Shown: positions 1 to 6,995 of the stretch, piece by piece
Layout of the letters: every line of letters starts with the position of its first letter
Numbering within the stretch: the first letter of the stretch is position 1
Assembly: GCA_004293165.1 (NCBI GenBank)
Contig: RDYL01000004.1
Span: 62,001 to 126,000 of the forward strand
DNA: 64,000 nucleotides
DNA from: Flavobacteriia bacterium
GTDB lineage: Bacteria; Bacteroidota; Bacteroidia; Flavobacteriales; Flavobacteriaceae
Direction of reading: 5' to 3'
Program-made: the position numbers and the translations under genes
Notes under the pieces: generated by a model
Told to the model about the DNA's origin: nothing
The model's input: only the letters and a program-made list of their open reading frames with translations
Databases searched by the model: none

Positions 1-1311
1 TTACTTTTAGAAGCTATTGCCGAAGATGAAGGTGAAGTTTTAGAAGATTCTATGGCGAAAACCGTTATTGATTACAAAGTGGTAAACGGCATTCAATTTC
101 CGCCAGAAACTTTTGAAGAATATACTGGAAATCAATATTTAGCGACATTTTTTGAAAAACTATTCCAATTAGAAACCAAAAAAGAAGGCAATGTTCGTAT
201 CGCTTATTTTGGGGATTCAATGACGGATGGCGATTTAATAGTAAAAGATTTTAGAACCTATTTGCAAGAAAAATTTGGAGGTCAAGGTGTTGGATTTGTG
301 AATATTACTTCTGAATCGGCGAGTTCTCGTAGTTCAATTACTCACGAATTTTCAGGAAACTGGAAAACACAATCATATTTAAAAGTAAAGCGTCCATCCA
401 ATCCATTTGGAGTTAATGGTCATGTGTTTTACGCGAATGATACTTCAAATGTAGCTTGGGTAAAATATAAAGCGAATAAAACAAGATTTGCTTCAGAATT
501 ACCTCGTCCAACTTTATTCTACGGAAGCTCGTCGAATAAAGAAGGAAAAGTATTTTATATGTCGGGCGCCGATACCATTGTAAAGAAATTGACACCTAAT
601 AAATTGGTTAATACGATAGCTTTATCGGAAGGAAATTTAAAAAGTATCAAAGTGAATTTCAAAAAAGCCGATTCTATTCCTATTTACGGATTCAATTTTG
701 ATGACGGAAAAGGCGTTCACGTGGATAATTTTTCGAATAGAGGAAATTCAGGTTTACCAATTGGAAGTTTTGATGTGGCAACCATGCGTGCATTTCATTC
801 GAAATTGGATTACGATTTAATCGTGTTGCAATATGGTGCTAATGTCTTGAATTACGGTTCGTTAAACTATGGATGGTACGAAAAACGAATGACAAAAGTG
901 GTAGCGCATTTGAAAGAATGTTTTCCAGAAGTATCCATTTTGATTGTGTCCACAGCAGATAAATCTACCAAATACGATTTAGAAATGAAAACCGATTCTG
1001 CTGTTGTTCCTTTAAATACAGCACAAAAGCGATATGCTATAAAATCAGAATCGAGTTTTGTAAATATGTATACCCTAATGGGAGGCGATGGTTCTATGAT
1101 TCAATGGGTAGAACAAGAGCCAGCCAGAGCTAATAAAGATTACACGCATTTTAATCATAGAGGAGCCAAACAAGCTGCAAATTTGATTTTTACGCAATTA
1201 AATCAAGGCTATGAAATGTATAAAGAGTTAAGAAAAAAGCGTAAAAAGCCCGCTGCTCCAGTGAAAAAAGATAGTTTTATTGTTAATAAAGACTCCGTTT
1301 ATGAAGAATAG
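1..1311 (+). CDS. SGNH/GDSL hydrolase-like protein, 5'-truncated by window edge
   Basis: The reading frame is open from base 1 with no stop before the first internal ATG at 52, so the gene very probably starts upstream and 52 is not its true start. Numbered from the ATG at 52, block I of an SGNH hydrolase is visible as YFGDSMTDGD with Ser56, and the C-terminal block V as DYTH with Asp363 and His366. Between them LQYGAN resembles the block with the oxyanion Asn. The C-terminus is Lys/Pro-rich. It overlaps the next SGNH gene by 11 bp and precedes an MBOAT gene, so the likely role is acyl transfer to, or removal from, an extracytoplasmic polysaccharide, like AlgX/PatB-type partners of AlgI/PatA. 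The family is clear; the substrate is inferred. Confidence 0.75.
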   Translation, partial: LLLEAIAEDEGEVLEDSMAKTVIDYKVVNGIQFPPETFEEYTGNQYLATFFEKLFQLETKKEGNVRIAYFGDSMTDGDLIVKDFRTYLQEKFGGQGVGFVNITSESASSRSSITHEFSGNWKTQSYLKVKRPSNPFGVNGHVFYANDTSNVAWVKYKANKTRFASELPRPTLFYGSSSNKEGKVFYMSGADTIVKKLTPNKLVNTIALSEGNLKSIKVNFKKADSIPIYGFNFDDGKGVHVDNFSNRGNSGLPIGSFDVATMRAFHSKLDYDLIVLQYGANVLNYGSLNYGWYEKRMTKVVAHLKECFPEVSILIVSTADKSTKYDLEMKTDSAVVPLNTAQKRYAIKSESSFVNMYTLMGGDGSMIQWVEQEPARANKDYTHFNHRGAKQAANLIFTQLNQGYEMYKELRKKRKKPAAPVKKDSFIVNKDSVYEE

Positions 1312-2722
1312 ATTATTGATGCTTTTGCTGGGAATTTCATTTTTCGGATTTTCTCAAGACACTTTATTGGTTCCAATGGATTCGGTTTATGCAGATATTC
1401 CCGTAGTTGATTCTATCGAAGTTACTTTTACAGGAAATGATATTCACAATCCGAATGCACTTTTGACGTTTTATGAAAAAATGTACCAATTAGAGCAAAG
1501 TAAATCAGGTAAGATTAATATTGTTCATATTGGCGATTCACACATTCAAGCAGATTTGTTTACGGCAAAAATTAGAACTCAATTCCAAAAAGTATTTGGT
1601 AATGGTGGTTTTGGATTTACTTTTCCATATAGTGTGGCTAAGACAAATAACAGCGCGCCTATTCGCTATTCTGCTTCAGGAAATTTTCAAAGTTTCAGAA
1701 ATTTATATGCCGATGAAAATCGTCCTGTTGGTTTAAGTGGTTTTTCCATGGAAGCAAACTCCGATGATTTTGCAATTCAATTGAATGTAAAAGATGCACA
1801 ATTTAATTTCACAAAAATAAAAGTGATTACACCCCAAAATGTCAATTTGTTTGATGTTTCAGTGTCTCATAAAAATATTGTCGTTGAACGAAAAGTTCCA
1901 AAAAAAATCACCCACAAGGTAAAACCAGGAGAAGTTTTAGGTGGAATTGCCGATAAATATAATGTTTCTCTAAAAGCATTGAAAAAAGCAAATGGTTTAA
2001 AAAGTGATATGATTCGCGATGGAAAAGTGTTAACCATTCCAAGCAAAGCAACCCAATCAAAAACGAGTACAAAAACGGAATACATTCCAATAGAATTACA
2101 ACCTTCATTATTTTCAAACGATTATTATTCGGAAACACCTTTAGATAAAATTGCGATTGTTCCCAATCAAGAAATTGACTATTTTGCTTTAAACGGATTG
2201 GTTTTGGAAAATAATAATTCGGGGGTTATTTATCATAGTATTGGAGTAAATGGAGCGAAAACTTCCGATTACAATAAATTTCGATTGTTTAATGAACAAT
2301 TGCCAGTATTAAATCCTGATTTAGTGATTATATCTTTGGGAACCAACGAAAGTTTTGACAAACAATCGGGCGAGCAATATTTTGCAAATTTGAACCAAAT
2401 GATTCAAGGAATAAAAGATAAGAATCCGCAAGCTTGTGTTTTGGTAATGACGCCCCAACCATCGGTTTTACATCGAAAATATAAAAATACTTTTATTGAA
2501 AAATATGCCGAATTAATCGAAGAAAATGCGAATGTAAAAAATTATGCCGTTTGGGATTTACTTCAAGTTTTTGGGGGTAATAAATCCATAAAACGAAATG
2601 CAGCAAAAGGCTATATGGCAAGAGATAAAGTACATTATTCAAAAGCAGGATATGAAAAACAAGGCGAATTGTTTTTTGAGGCTTTTTTACAATCATACGA
2701 ATTATTTAAATCAACAAAATAA
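1301..2722 (+). CDS. Secreted SGNH-hydrolase-like protein with inserted LysM domain
   Basis: The ATG at 1301 is preferred because it gives a clean signal peptide (MKNRLLMLLLGISFFGFSQ) and a 473-residue product; the in-frame ATG at 1280 only adds seven residues ahead of it. The SGNH fold shows HIGDSH with Ser80 near the start and DKVH with Asp442 and His445 near the end; SLGTNES is the Asn-containing block. Inserted at about residues 205-247 is a LysM domain (HKVKPGEVLGGIADKY to VLTIP), which usually binds N-acetylglucosamine polymers such as peptidoglycan. It overlaps the upstream SGNH gene by 11 bp and is followed after 2 bp by the MBOAT gene, so the three are co-transcribed. A role in O-acylation of cell-wall or exported glycan is inferred. 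Confidence 0.82.
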   Translation: MKNRLLMLLLGISFFGFSQDTLLVPMDSVYADIPVVDSIEVTFTGNDIHNPNALLTFYEKMYQLEQSKSGKINIVHIGDSHIQADLFTAKIRTQFQKVFGNGGFGFTFPYSVAKTNNSAPIRYSASGNFQSFRNLYADENRPVGLSGFSMEANSDDFAIQLNVKDAQFNFTKIKVITPQNVNLFDVSVSHKNIVVERKVPKKITHKVKPGEVLGGIADKYNVSLKALKKANGLKSDMIRDGKVLTIPSKATQSKTSTKTEYIPIELQPSLFSNDYYSETPLDKIAIVPNQEIDYFALNGLVLENNNSGVIYHSIGVNGAKTSDYNKFRLFNEQLPVLNPDLVIISLGTNESFDKQSGEQYFANLNQMIQGIKDKNPQACVLVMTPQPSVLHRKYKNTFIEKYAELIEENANVKNYAVWDLLQVFGGNKSIKRNAAKGYMARDKVHYSKAGYEKQGELFFEAFLQSYELFKSTK

Positions 2723-2724
2723 TA

Positions 2725-4239
2725 GTGAGAGCACTTTTTAATATACAAAATTGGTTTCTTGAAAATGTTGGGAATATCGATTTAGAAACCATGAAAAATT
2801 GGTTTTTATTCAATCCAAAACAACCGCTTTTATTCAATAGCGCTTTGTTTCTGGGTATGTTTCTAATTTTTTATGTGATTTATATTTTATTGCGAAAAAC
2901 CCATTATTTCCGAATTACTTATGTTGTGCTTTTTTCTGTGTTTTTCTATTATAAATGCAGTGGTATTTATTTTGGATTGTTGATTTTTTCATCTGTAGTT
3001 GATTATGTTTTATCGCGATTAATTTATGAAGAAGCCAAGCAAGGCTATCGCAAATTCTACATGATATTGAGTTTGTTGATAAACTTAGGAATGTTGGCTT
3101 ATTTTAAATATACCAATTTCTTCATTGATAATTATAATTCACTTTTCGATGGAACTATGAAGTTTGAAGATATTATTCTTCCCGTTGGAATTTCATTCTA
3201 CACCTTCCAAACGTTAAGTTACACCATAGATGTTTACAGAAGAGAATTAGAACCCACGAAAAGTTTTATGGATTTCTTATTCTTCGTTTCATTTTTTCCA
3301 CAATTAGTAGCGGGACCAATTGTAAGAGCGAGTGATTTTATTCCGCAAATTTATGAGAAGTTAAAGTTAACGAAAGAAGATTTCAATCGTGCTTTATTCT
3401 TAATTATTGGTGGATTAATTAAAAAAGCAGTCATCTCAGATTACATTTCGACCAATTTTGTGGATCGTGTTTTTGATGCGCCAAATAGTTATACCGCTTT
3501 CGAAAATTTGATGGCTTCTTATGGTTATGCGATTCAGATTTACTGTGACTTCTCAGGTTATTCTGACATAGCAATTGGATTAGCTTTATTAATGGGATTC
3601 TGGTTACCAGATAACTTTAGAACGCCTTATCAATCAGGTTCTATTACCGAATTTTGGAGAAGATGGCACATTTCTCTTTCTACTTGGTTACGCGATTATT
3701 TGTATATTTCAATGGGCGGAAATCGTAAAGGAAAAATCAGAACCTATTTCAACTTATTTATGACGATGCTATTAGGTGGATTATGGCACGGCGCTTCCTG
3801 GAAATTTGTTGTTTGGGGTGTTTTACATGGATTGGCTTTAGTGGTTGAGAAATTCTTTGGTCAGTTTATTAAATTTCCAAAAAACATGTTTGTTCGAACC
3901 ATTCAAGTTATCTTGACTTTCCATTTTGTTGTGTTTTGTTGGTTGTTTTTCAGAGCTAAAGACTTTGCAACGGCATTTCAAGTCATTAAAAACATAGGCA
4001 AATTAACGTTCAATTATGATCAATGGCAAACGATTGTATTAGGATATAAAAATGTGTTTTTGTTATTAGTAATCGGAGTGGTTTGGCATTTTATTCCTGT
4101 AAAAACTATTGCTTTCATGCAAAAAACTTTTTCAACTATCCCGTTAGTTTTTAAAGCTGTTTTATTAGGATTGATTTATTGGGTAGTTTACGCAACAGCT
4201 TCTTCAGGAACTCAACCTTTTATTTATTTTCAGTTTTAG
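2725..4239 (+). CDS. MBOAT family membrane-bound O-acyltransferase (AlgI-like)
   Basis: This polytopic inner-membrane protein belongs to the MBOAT family (AlgI/DltB/PatA type), which moves acyl groups across the membrane for transfer to polysaccharides. The family core is plain: an FFPQLVAGPI segment, a DFSGYSDIAIG segment, EFWRRWHISLSTWLRDYLYI, and GGLWHGASW followed by WGVLHG with candidate catalytic histidines His355 and His368 (numbered from the GTG). The start is uncertain. A GTG at 2725, 2 bp after the preceding stop, gives 504 residues; the ATG at 2791 gives 482 and loses no membrane segment. It is the third gene of the operon with two SGNH-like partners, as in alginate or peptidoglycan O-acetylation systems. 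Confidence 0.9.
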   Translation: MRALFNIQNWFLENVGNIDLETMKNWFLFNPKQPLLFNSALFLGMFLIFYVIYILLRKTHYFRITYVVLFSVFFYYKCSGIYFGLLIFSSVVDYVLSRLIYEEAKQGYRKFYMILSLLINLGMLAYFKYTNFFIDNYNSLFDGTMKFEDIILPVGISFYTFQTLSYTIDVYRRELEPTKSFMDFLFFVSFFPQLVAGPIVRASDFIPQIYEKLKLTKEDFNRALFLIIGGLIKKAVISDYISTNFVDRVFDAPNSYTAFENLMASYGYAIQIYCDFSGYSDIAIGLALLMGFWLPDNFRTPYQSGSITEFWRRWHISLSTWLRDYLYISMGGNRKGKIRTYFNLFMTMLLGGLWHGASWKFVVWGVLHGLALVVEKFFGQFIKFPKNMFVRTIQVILTFHFVVFCWLFFRAKDFATAFQVIKNIGKLTFNYDQWQTIVLGYKNVFLLLVIGVVWHFIPVKTIAFMQKTFSTIPLVFKAVLLGLIYWVVYATASSGTQPFIYFQF

Positions 4240-4252
4240 TAACATATGTTGC
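4239..4252. promoter_or_regulatory. Palindromic operator GTAAC-N4-GTTGC (site 1)
   Basis: GTAACATATGTTGC is a near-perfect inverted repeat that begins on the last base of the MBOAT stop codon. Its centre lies 33 bp upstream of the centre of the -7 box at 4275-4282. The same motif recurs at 4510, 6907 and 6929. This position corresponds to about -41, typical of activators of the Crp/Fnr type; the identity of the protein is inferred. Confidence 0.6.
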
Positions 4253-4274
4253 TTTTGAATTACTTTATGTAATG

Positions 4275-4282
4275 TAACTTTG
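4275..4282 (+). promoter_or_regulatory. -7 promoter element TAACTTTG
   Basis: TAACTTTG matches the Bacteroidota -7 consensus TAnnTTTG and lies 15 bp before the ATG at 4298. A TTTG at 4254-4257 is only 17 bp upstream, so the -33 element is off-spacing, which fits dependence on the operator just upstream. Confidence 0.55.
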
Positions 4283-4297
4283 TTTTTTTAAAACAAA

Positions 4298-4501
4298 ATG
4301 AATAAAAAAGAAATCATCATTACTGCTATTGGAGTTGGAATCGGATTAATTTCTGGATACGCCTATTACTATTACATTGGCTGTATTTCAGGAACTTGTT
4401 CTATTACTTCAAAACCAATGAATAGTACTTTATATGGTGGCGTTTTAGGCGGGTTACTTTTTAATATGATTGGTGATTTTTTTAAAAAGAAGAAATCCTA
4501 A
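4298..4501 (+). CDS. Small two-TM Cys-containing membrane protein (DUF6132-like)
   Basis: This 67-residue protein has two hydrophobic segments (about residues 6-27 and 45-60) separated by a short loop with YYYIGCISGTCSIT, that is, two cysteines in a GCxxGTC pattern, and a Lys-rich C-terminus. From memory it matches the small Bacteroidota family catalogued as DUF6132, whose function is unknown. It has its own promoter with operator site 1, which it shares in form with the next gene and with the efflux operon at 6996, so a role in redox or metal stress is a reasonable inference. The paired cysteines could bind metal or form a disulfide. Confidence 0.75.
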   Translation: MNKKEIIITAIGVGIGLISGYAYYYYIGCISGTCSITSKPMNSTLYGGVLGGLLFNMIGDFFKKKKS

Positions 4502-4509
4502 TTCCTTTT

Positions 4510-4523
4510 GTAACAATTGTTAC
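4510..4523. promoter_or_regulatory. Perfect palindromic operator GTAAC-AATT-GTTAC (site 2)
   Basis: GTAACAATTGTTAC is a perfect 14-bp palindrome. Its centre is 31 bp upstream of the centre of the -7 box at 4544-4551. It is the best match to the shared motif in this region. Confidence 0.68.
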
Positions 4524-4543
4524 CTGTTTTTTTGTAGTTTATC

Positions 4544-4551
4544 TATATTTG
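4544..4551 (+). promoter_or_regulatory. -7 promoter element TATATTTG
   Basis: TATATTTG fits TAnnTTTG, 4 bp before the ATG at 4556, so the leader would be extremely short or absent. No TTTG or TTG lies 19-21 bp upstream; operator site 2 occupies that region instead. Confidence 0.5.
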
Positions 4552-4555
4552 TTAA

Positions 4556-4876
4556 ATGAAATTTTTAGTTCACATATTATGCATTTACTTATTGCTTTTG
4601 GTGGCTTTGCCATCAGTAAGAGCTATTAAAATGCTTGCTAGTGAAAATTGTGAACAAACTTGTCATAATTTAGATTCTGAATCTTCAGGTTGTGAAAAAG
4701 GAAAAATTATCATGAGTTTGAATTTTAGTCCCGTTCAATTTGTAGCTGAATTGGATTTTAGTGCTGAAATTTTATCTCCAGAATTTAATACCGAAAAAGA
4801 AAAATCAAACTACGAAAAGATTTTTATTCCAAAATACCAACATTCAATTTGGCATCCGCCTAAATTTTTCATTTAG
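4556..4876 (+). CDS. Small exported Cys-containing protein, function unknown
   Basis: The 106-residue product begins with a hydrophobic signal sequence (about residues 1-23) followed by NCEQTCHNLDSESSGCEKG, a stretch with three cysteines and one histidine near residues 32-48, then an acidic middle and a C-terminus ending in HSIWHPPKFFI. I do not recognise a named domain with certainty. Comparable short exported proteins are common beside heavy-metal efflux genes in Flavobacteria. Operator site 2 places it in the same putative regulon as 4298 and the TolC-MFP-RND operon. A periplasmic metal-binding or sensing role is an inference from the Cys/His content and the neighbours. Confidence 0.65.
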   Translation: MKFLVHILCIYLLLLVALPSVRAIKMLASENCEQTCHNLDSESSGCEKGKIIMSLNFSPVQFVAELDFSAEILSPEFNTEKEKSNYEKIFIPKYQHSIWHPPKFFI

Positions 4877-4938
4877 AAATTTAAAAAGTTTATTTATGGT
4901 TCCTGTTTTTTCAGGAGCTTAACTTATAATTTTATACA

Positions 4939-6537
4939 ATGAAAAAATATTTCATGCTGTTATTGTTAATGTTTTTACAATCATCAATAGCACAAACAAC
5001 ATTTGATTATGATGTGGTGTTAACTCCAGTAACCGTTTCAGGTTTGCCTGGATTACATTCGTATGCTTTTGCCCAACATAATGGTAAATGGCTTATTATA
5101 GGAGGAAGAAAAGATGGTGTTCACGCACGTCAGCCTTTTAATGCTTTTCCTGGAGCGCAAAATAATACGGATTTATATGTAGTTGATATTGCTACCCAAC
5201 AATCATGGTCGGCTTCAGTGAATTCTCTTCCCACAGGAATTAAAGAGCAGTTACAATCAACTAATATGAATTTTTATCAAGATGGTGATGCTTTGTTTAT
5301 CGTGGGCGGATATGCTTATGCCAATTCGGCTGCCGATCACAAAACGTTCAATAATTTAACTTCAGTTGATGTACCCAATTTGATTAATGCTATTATGGCA
5401 GGAACTTCAATAACATCTTATTTCAAACAAATCTCAAATGATGTTTTCGCGATTACGGGTGGGCAATTGGCAAAAATTGGCACTACTTTTTATTTGGTAG
5501 GTGGACATCGTTTTGATGGAAGATATAACCCAATGAACAATCCAACGTTTACCCAAACGTATTCGAATGCTATTCGAAAATTCACGATTGATAATTCGGG
5601 AGCGAGTTTGAGTTATGCTAATTATGAAGAAATTGTCGATGCGGTTCATTTACACCGTCGTGATTATAATTTATTGCCTCAAGTATTTCCTGATGGTGAA
5701 TTAGGATATACCATTTCGTCAGGCGTATTTCAAATTGCGGTTGATTTGCCATTTTTATATCCGGTTGATATAAAGTCATCGGGTTATTATCCGCAAACTC
5801 AATTCAATCAATATTTGAGTAATTATCACAGTGGAAAAGCTTGTTTATATGATGCTACGTTAAATCAAATGCACAATTTATTTTTTGGAGGTATGAGTCA
5901 GTATTATTATCAAGCGGGTAATTTAGTTCAGGATAATACGGTTCCGTTTGTAAAAACAATTAGTAGAACAACTCGAACTTCATCAGGAGATTTATTTGAA
6001 TATCAATTACCTGTTGAAATGCCAAATTTAAAAGGAGCTGGAGCCGAATTTATTCCAAATGAATCACTTCCACATTATTCAAATGAAGTTATTCAACTGT
6101 CAAATATTACAGCGAATGAATTTGTAATTGGACATTTATTTGGAGGTATACAAAGTTCTTCTCTTTCAGCATTTACAGATAATCAAACTAATTTAACGAG
6201 TGCCGATCCAACTGTATATGAAGTGAAATTAGTTAAAAACACCTCATTGAGCACACCTCAAATCGAGGGAAAAAATCCTTTTTCCTTTAGTGTTTCGCCT
6301 AATCCAACAACAAATGACACTGTTAGAATTCAGTTTGATATGCCGTATTTAGCAAAAGTCAACTATATTTTAACTACTATAGAAGGTAAAATTGTTGAAG
6401 AAGGTGAGATCGAAGATGTAAAACAGGGTTTCAATACAATGAGTTTTGATTTGAATTCTATTCAATCAGAATTTGTGATTATTACTTTTATTTTTGATGA
6501 TAAATTTTATAGATCTCAAAAAGTTATTAAAAAGTAA
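4939..6537 (+). CDS. Kelch-like repeat protein with T9SS type A sorting domain
   Basis: The 532-residue protein has a signal peptide (first 19 residues ending SSIAQ). Its body shows kelch-type blades with a double-glycine beta strand (WLIIGGRKDG, LFIVGGYAY, FYLVGGHRFDG, LFFGGMSQ, GHLFGGIQSS), consistent with a beta-propeller. The last 80 or so residues form a type A T9SS C-terminal domain: FSVSPNPTTN, then beta strands, then a basic end (SQKVIKK). It is therefore expected to cross the outer membrane through the type IX secretion system and be released or anchored at the surface. No catalytic motif is visible. It has no obvious functional link with the small metal-type proteins on either side. 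Confidence 0.85.
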   Translation: MKKYFMLLLLMFLQSSIAQTTFDYDVVLTPVTVSGLPGLHSYAFAQHNGKWLIIGGRKDGVHARQPFNAFPGAQNNTDLYVVDIATQQSWSASVNSLPTGIKEQLQSTNMNFYQDGDALFIVGGYAYANSAADHKTFNNLTSVDVPNLINAIMAGTSITSYFKQISNDVFAITGGQLAKIGTTFYLVGGHRFDGRYNPMNNPTFTQTYSNAIRKFTIDNSGASLSYANYEEIVDAVHLHRRDYNLLPQVFPDGELGYTISSGVFQIAVDLPFLYPVDIKSSGYYPQTQFNQYLSNYHSGKACLYDATLNQMHNLFFGGMSQYYYQAGNLVQDNTVPFVKTISRTTRTSSGDLFEYQLPVEMPNLKGAGAEFIPNESLPHYSNEVIQLSNITANEFVIGHLFGGIQSSSLSAFTDNQTNLTSADPTVYEVKLVKNTSLSTPQIEGKNPFSFSVSPNPTTNDTVRIQFDMPYLAKVNYILTTIEGKIVEEGEIEDVKQGFNTMSFDLNSIQSEFVIITFIFDDKFYRSQKVIKK

Positions 6538-6585
6538 TAACTGTTAAATTAATAAAATATTAAGAGTACTATTTCTAAAATTATA

Positions 6586-6593
6586 TATATTTG
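6586..6593 (+). promoter_or_regulatory. -7 promoter element TATATTTG
   Basis: TATATTTG lies 53 bp upstream of the ATG at 6647, leaving a leader of about 45 bases rich in A. No good -33 element is visible, and the GTAAC operator is absent here. Confidence 0.4.
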
Positions 6594-6646
6594 TAATAGT
6601 ATAATGCCAACAAAAAAGAATAAATAACAATTTAAAAACAAATACA

Positions 6647-6853
6647 ATGAAAAAATTAGTTTCTATCCTAGCTGTTGCAGCTTTTATGTTTTCAATGAAT
6701 GTTAACGCTCAAGAGCCAAAGAAAAAAGCAAAAAAAGAAACCACTAAAACTGAAAAATCATGTTCAACTTCAGATAAAAAATCATGTGGTTCTGATGCTA
6801 AAGCTGGTGGATGTTGTTCATCTAAAAAAGCTGCTGAGAAAAAAGCTGAATAG
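6647..6853 (+). CDS. Small exported Lys/Cys-rich peptide, possible metal chelator
   Basis: The 68-residue product has a clear signal peptide (about 22 residues, ending NVNAQ) and a mature part of about 46 residues composed almost entirely of Lys, Ala, Ser, Glu and Cys. Five cysteines fall in SCS, SCG and GGCCSS. No fold is recognisable. Cysteines in an oxidising compartment could bind soft metals or form disulfides. Its position directly ahead of a TolC-MFP-RND operon supports a metal or thiol link, but this is inference. A strong terminator follows, so it is a separate transcript. Confidence 0.7.
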   Translation: MKKLVSILAVAAFMFSMNVNAQEPKKKAKKETTKTEKSCSTSDKKSCGSDAKAGGCCSSKKAAEKKAE

Positions 6854-6877
6854 TTTTTTGCTAAACAAATTCAAAAT

Positions 6878-6904
6878 GCCTCGATTTTATCGGGGCGTTT
6901 TTTT
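6878..6904 (+). terminator. Rho-independent terminator
   Basis: An 8-bp stem (GCCTCGAT with ATCGGGGC, one G-U pair, TTT loop) at 6878-6896 is followed by a run of seven T. It ends the 6647 transcript. Confidence 0.8.
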
Positions 6905-6906
6905 AT

Positions 6907-6920
6907 GTAACATATATTAC
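6907..6920. promoter_or_regulatory. Palindromic operator GTAAC-ATAT-ATTAC (site 3a)
   Basis: GTAACATATATTAC differs from the shared palindrome at one half-site base. Its centre is 22 bp upstream of that of site 3b, about two helical turns, so two dimers could bind the same DNA face. Confidence 0.5.
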
Positions 6921-6928
6921 AAGTCTGT

Positions 6929-6942
6929 GTAACTCTTGTTAC
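6929..6942. promoter_or_regulatory. Palindromic operator GTAAC-TCTT-GTTAC (site 3b)
   Basis: Both half sites GTAAC/GTTAC are perfect. The centre is 33 bp upstream of the centre of the -7 box at 6965-6972, the same geometry as site 1. Confidence 0.65.
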
Positions 6943-6964
6943 CGACTATGGTTTTTTGGCATCG

Positions 6965-6972
6965 TACTTTTG
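6965..6972 (+). promoter_or_regulatory. -7 promoter element TACTTTTG of the efflux operon
   Basis: TACTTTTG matches TAnnTTTG, 23 bp before the ATG at 6996. There is no TTTG/TTG at the usual 19-21 bp upstream distance, so this promoter probably needs the factor bound at site 3b. Confidence 0.6.
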
Positions 6973-6995
6973 TTCAGTAATAAAATGAAAACAAA

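Noticed and set aside
413..595. Antisense frame within the first SGNH gene
   Set aside because: It has no start context, signal or family motif, and lies fully inside a recognisable coding region on the other strand.
4899..4918. Terminator before the kelch gene
   Set aside because: A short hairpin (TCCTG/CAGGA) with a T-loop is present but has no T-run after it, so evidence is weak.
6699..6932. Overlapping plus-strand frame in the Lys/Cys-rich peptide gene
   Set aside because: It is an alternative frame of the same bases and runs through the terminator hairpin at 6878.
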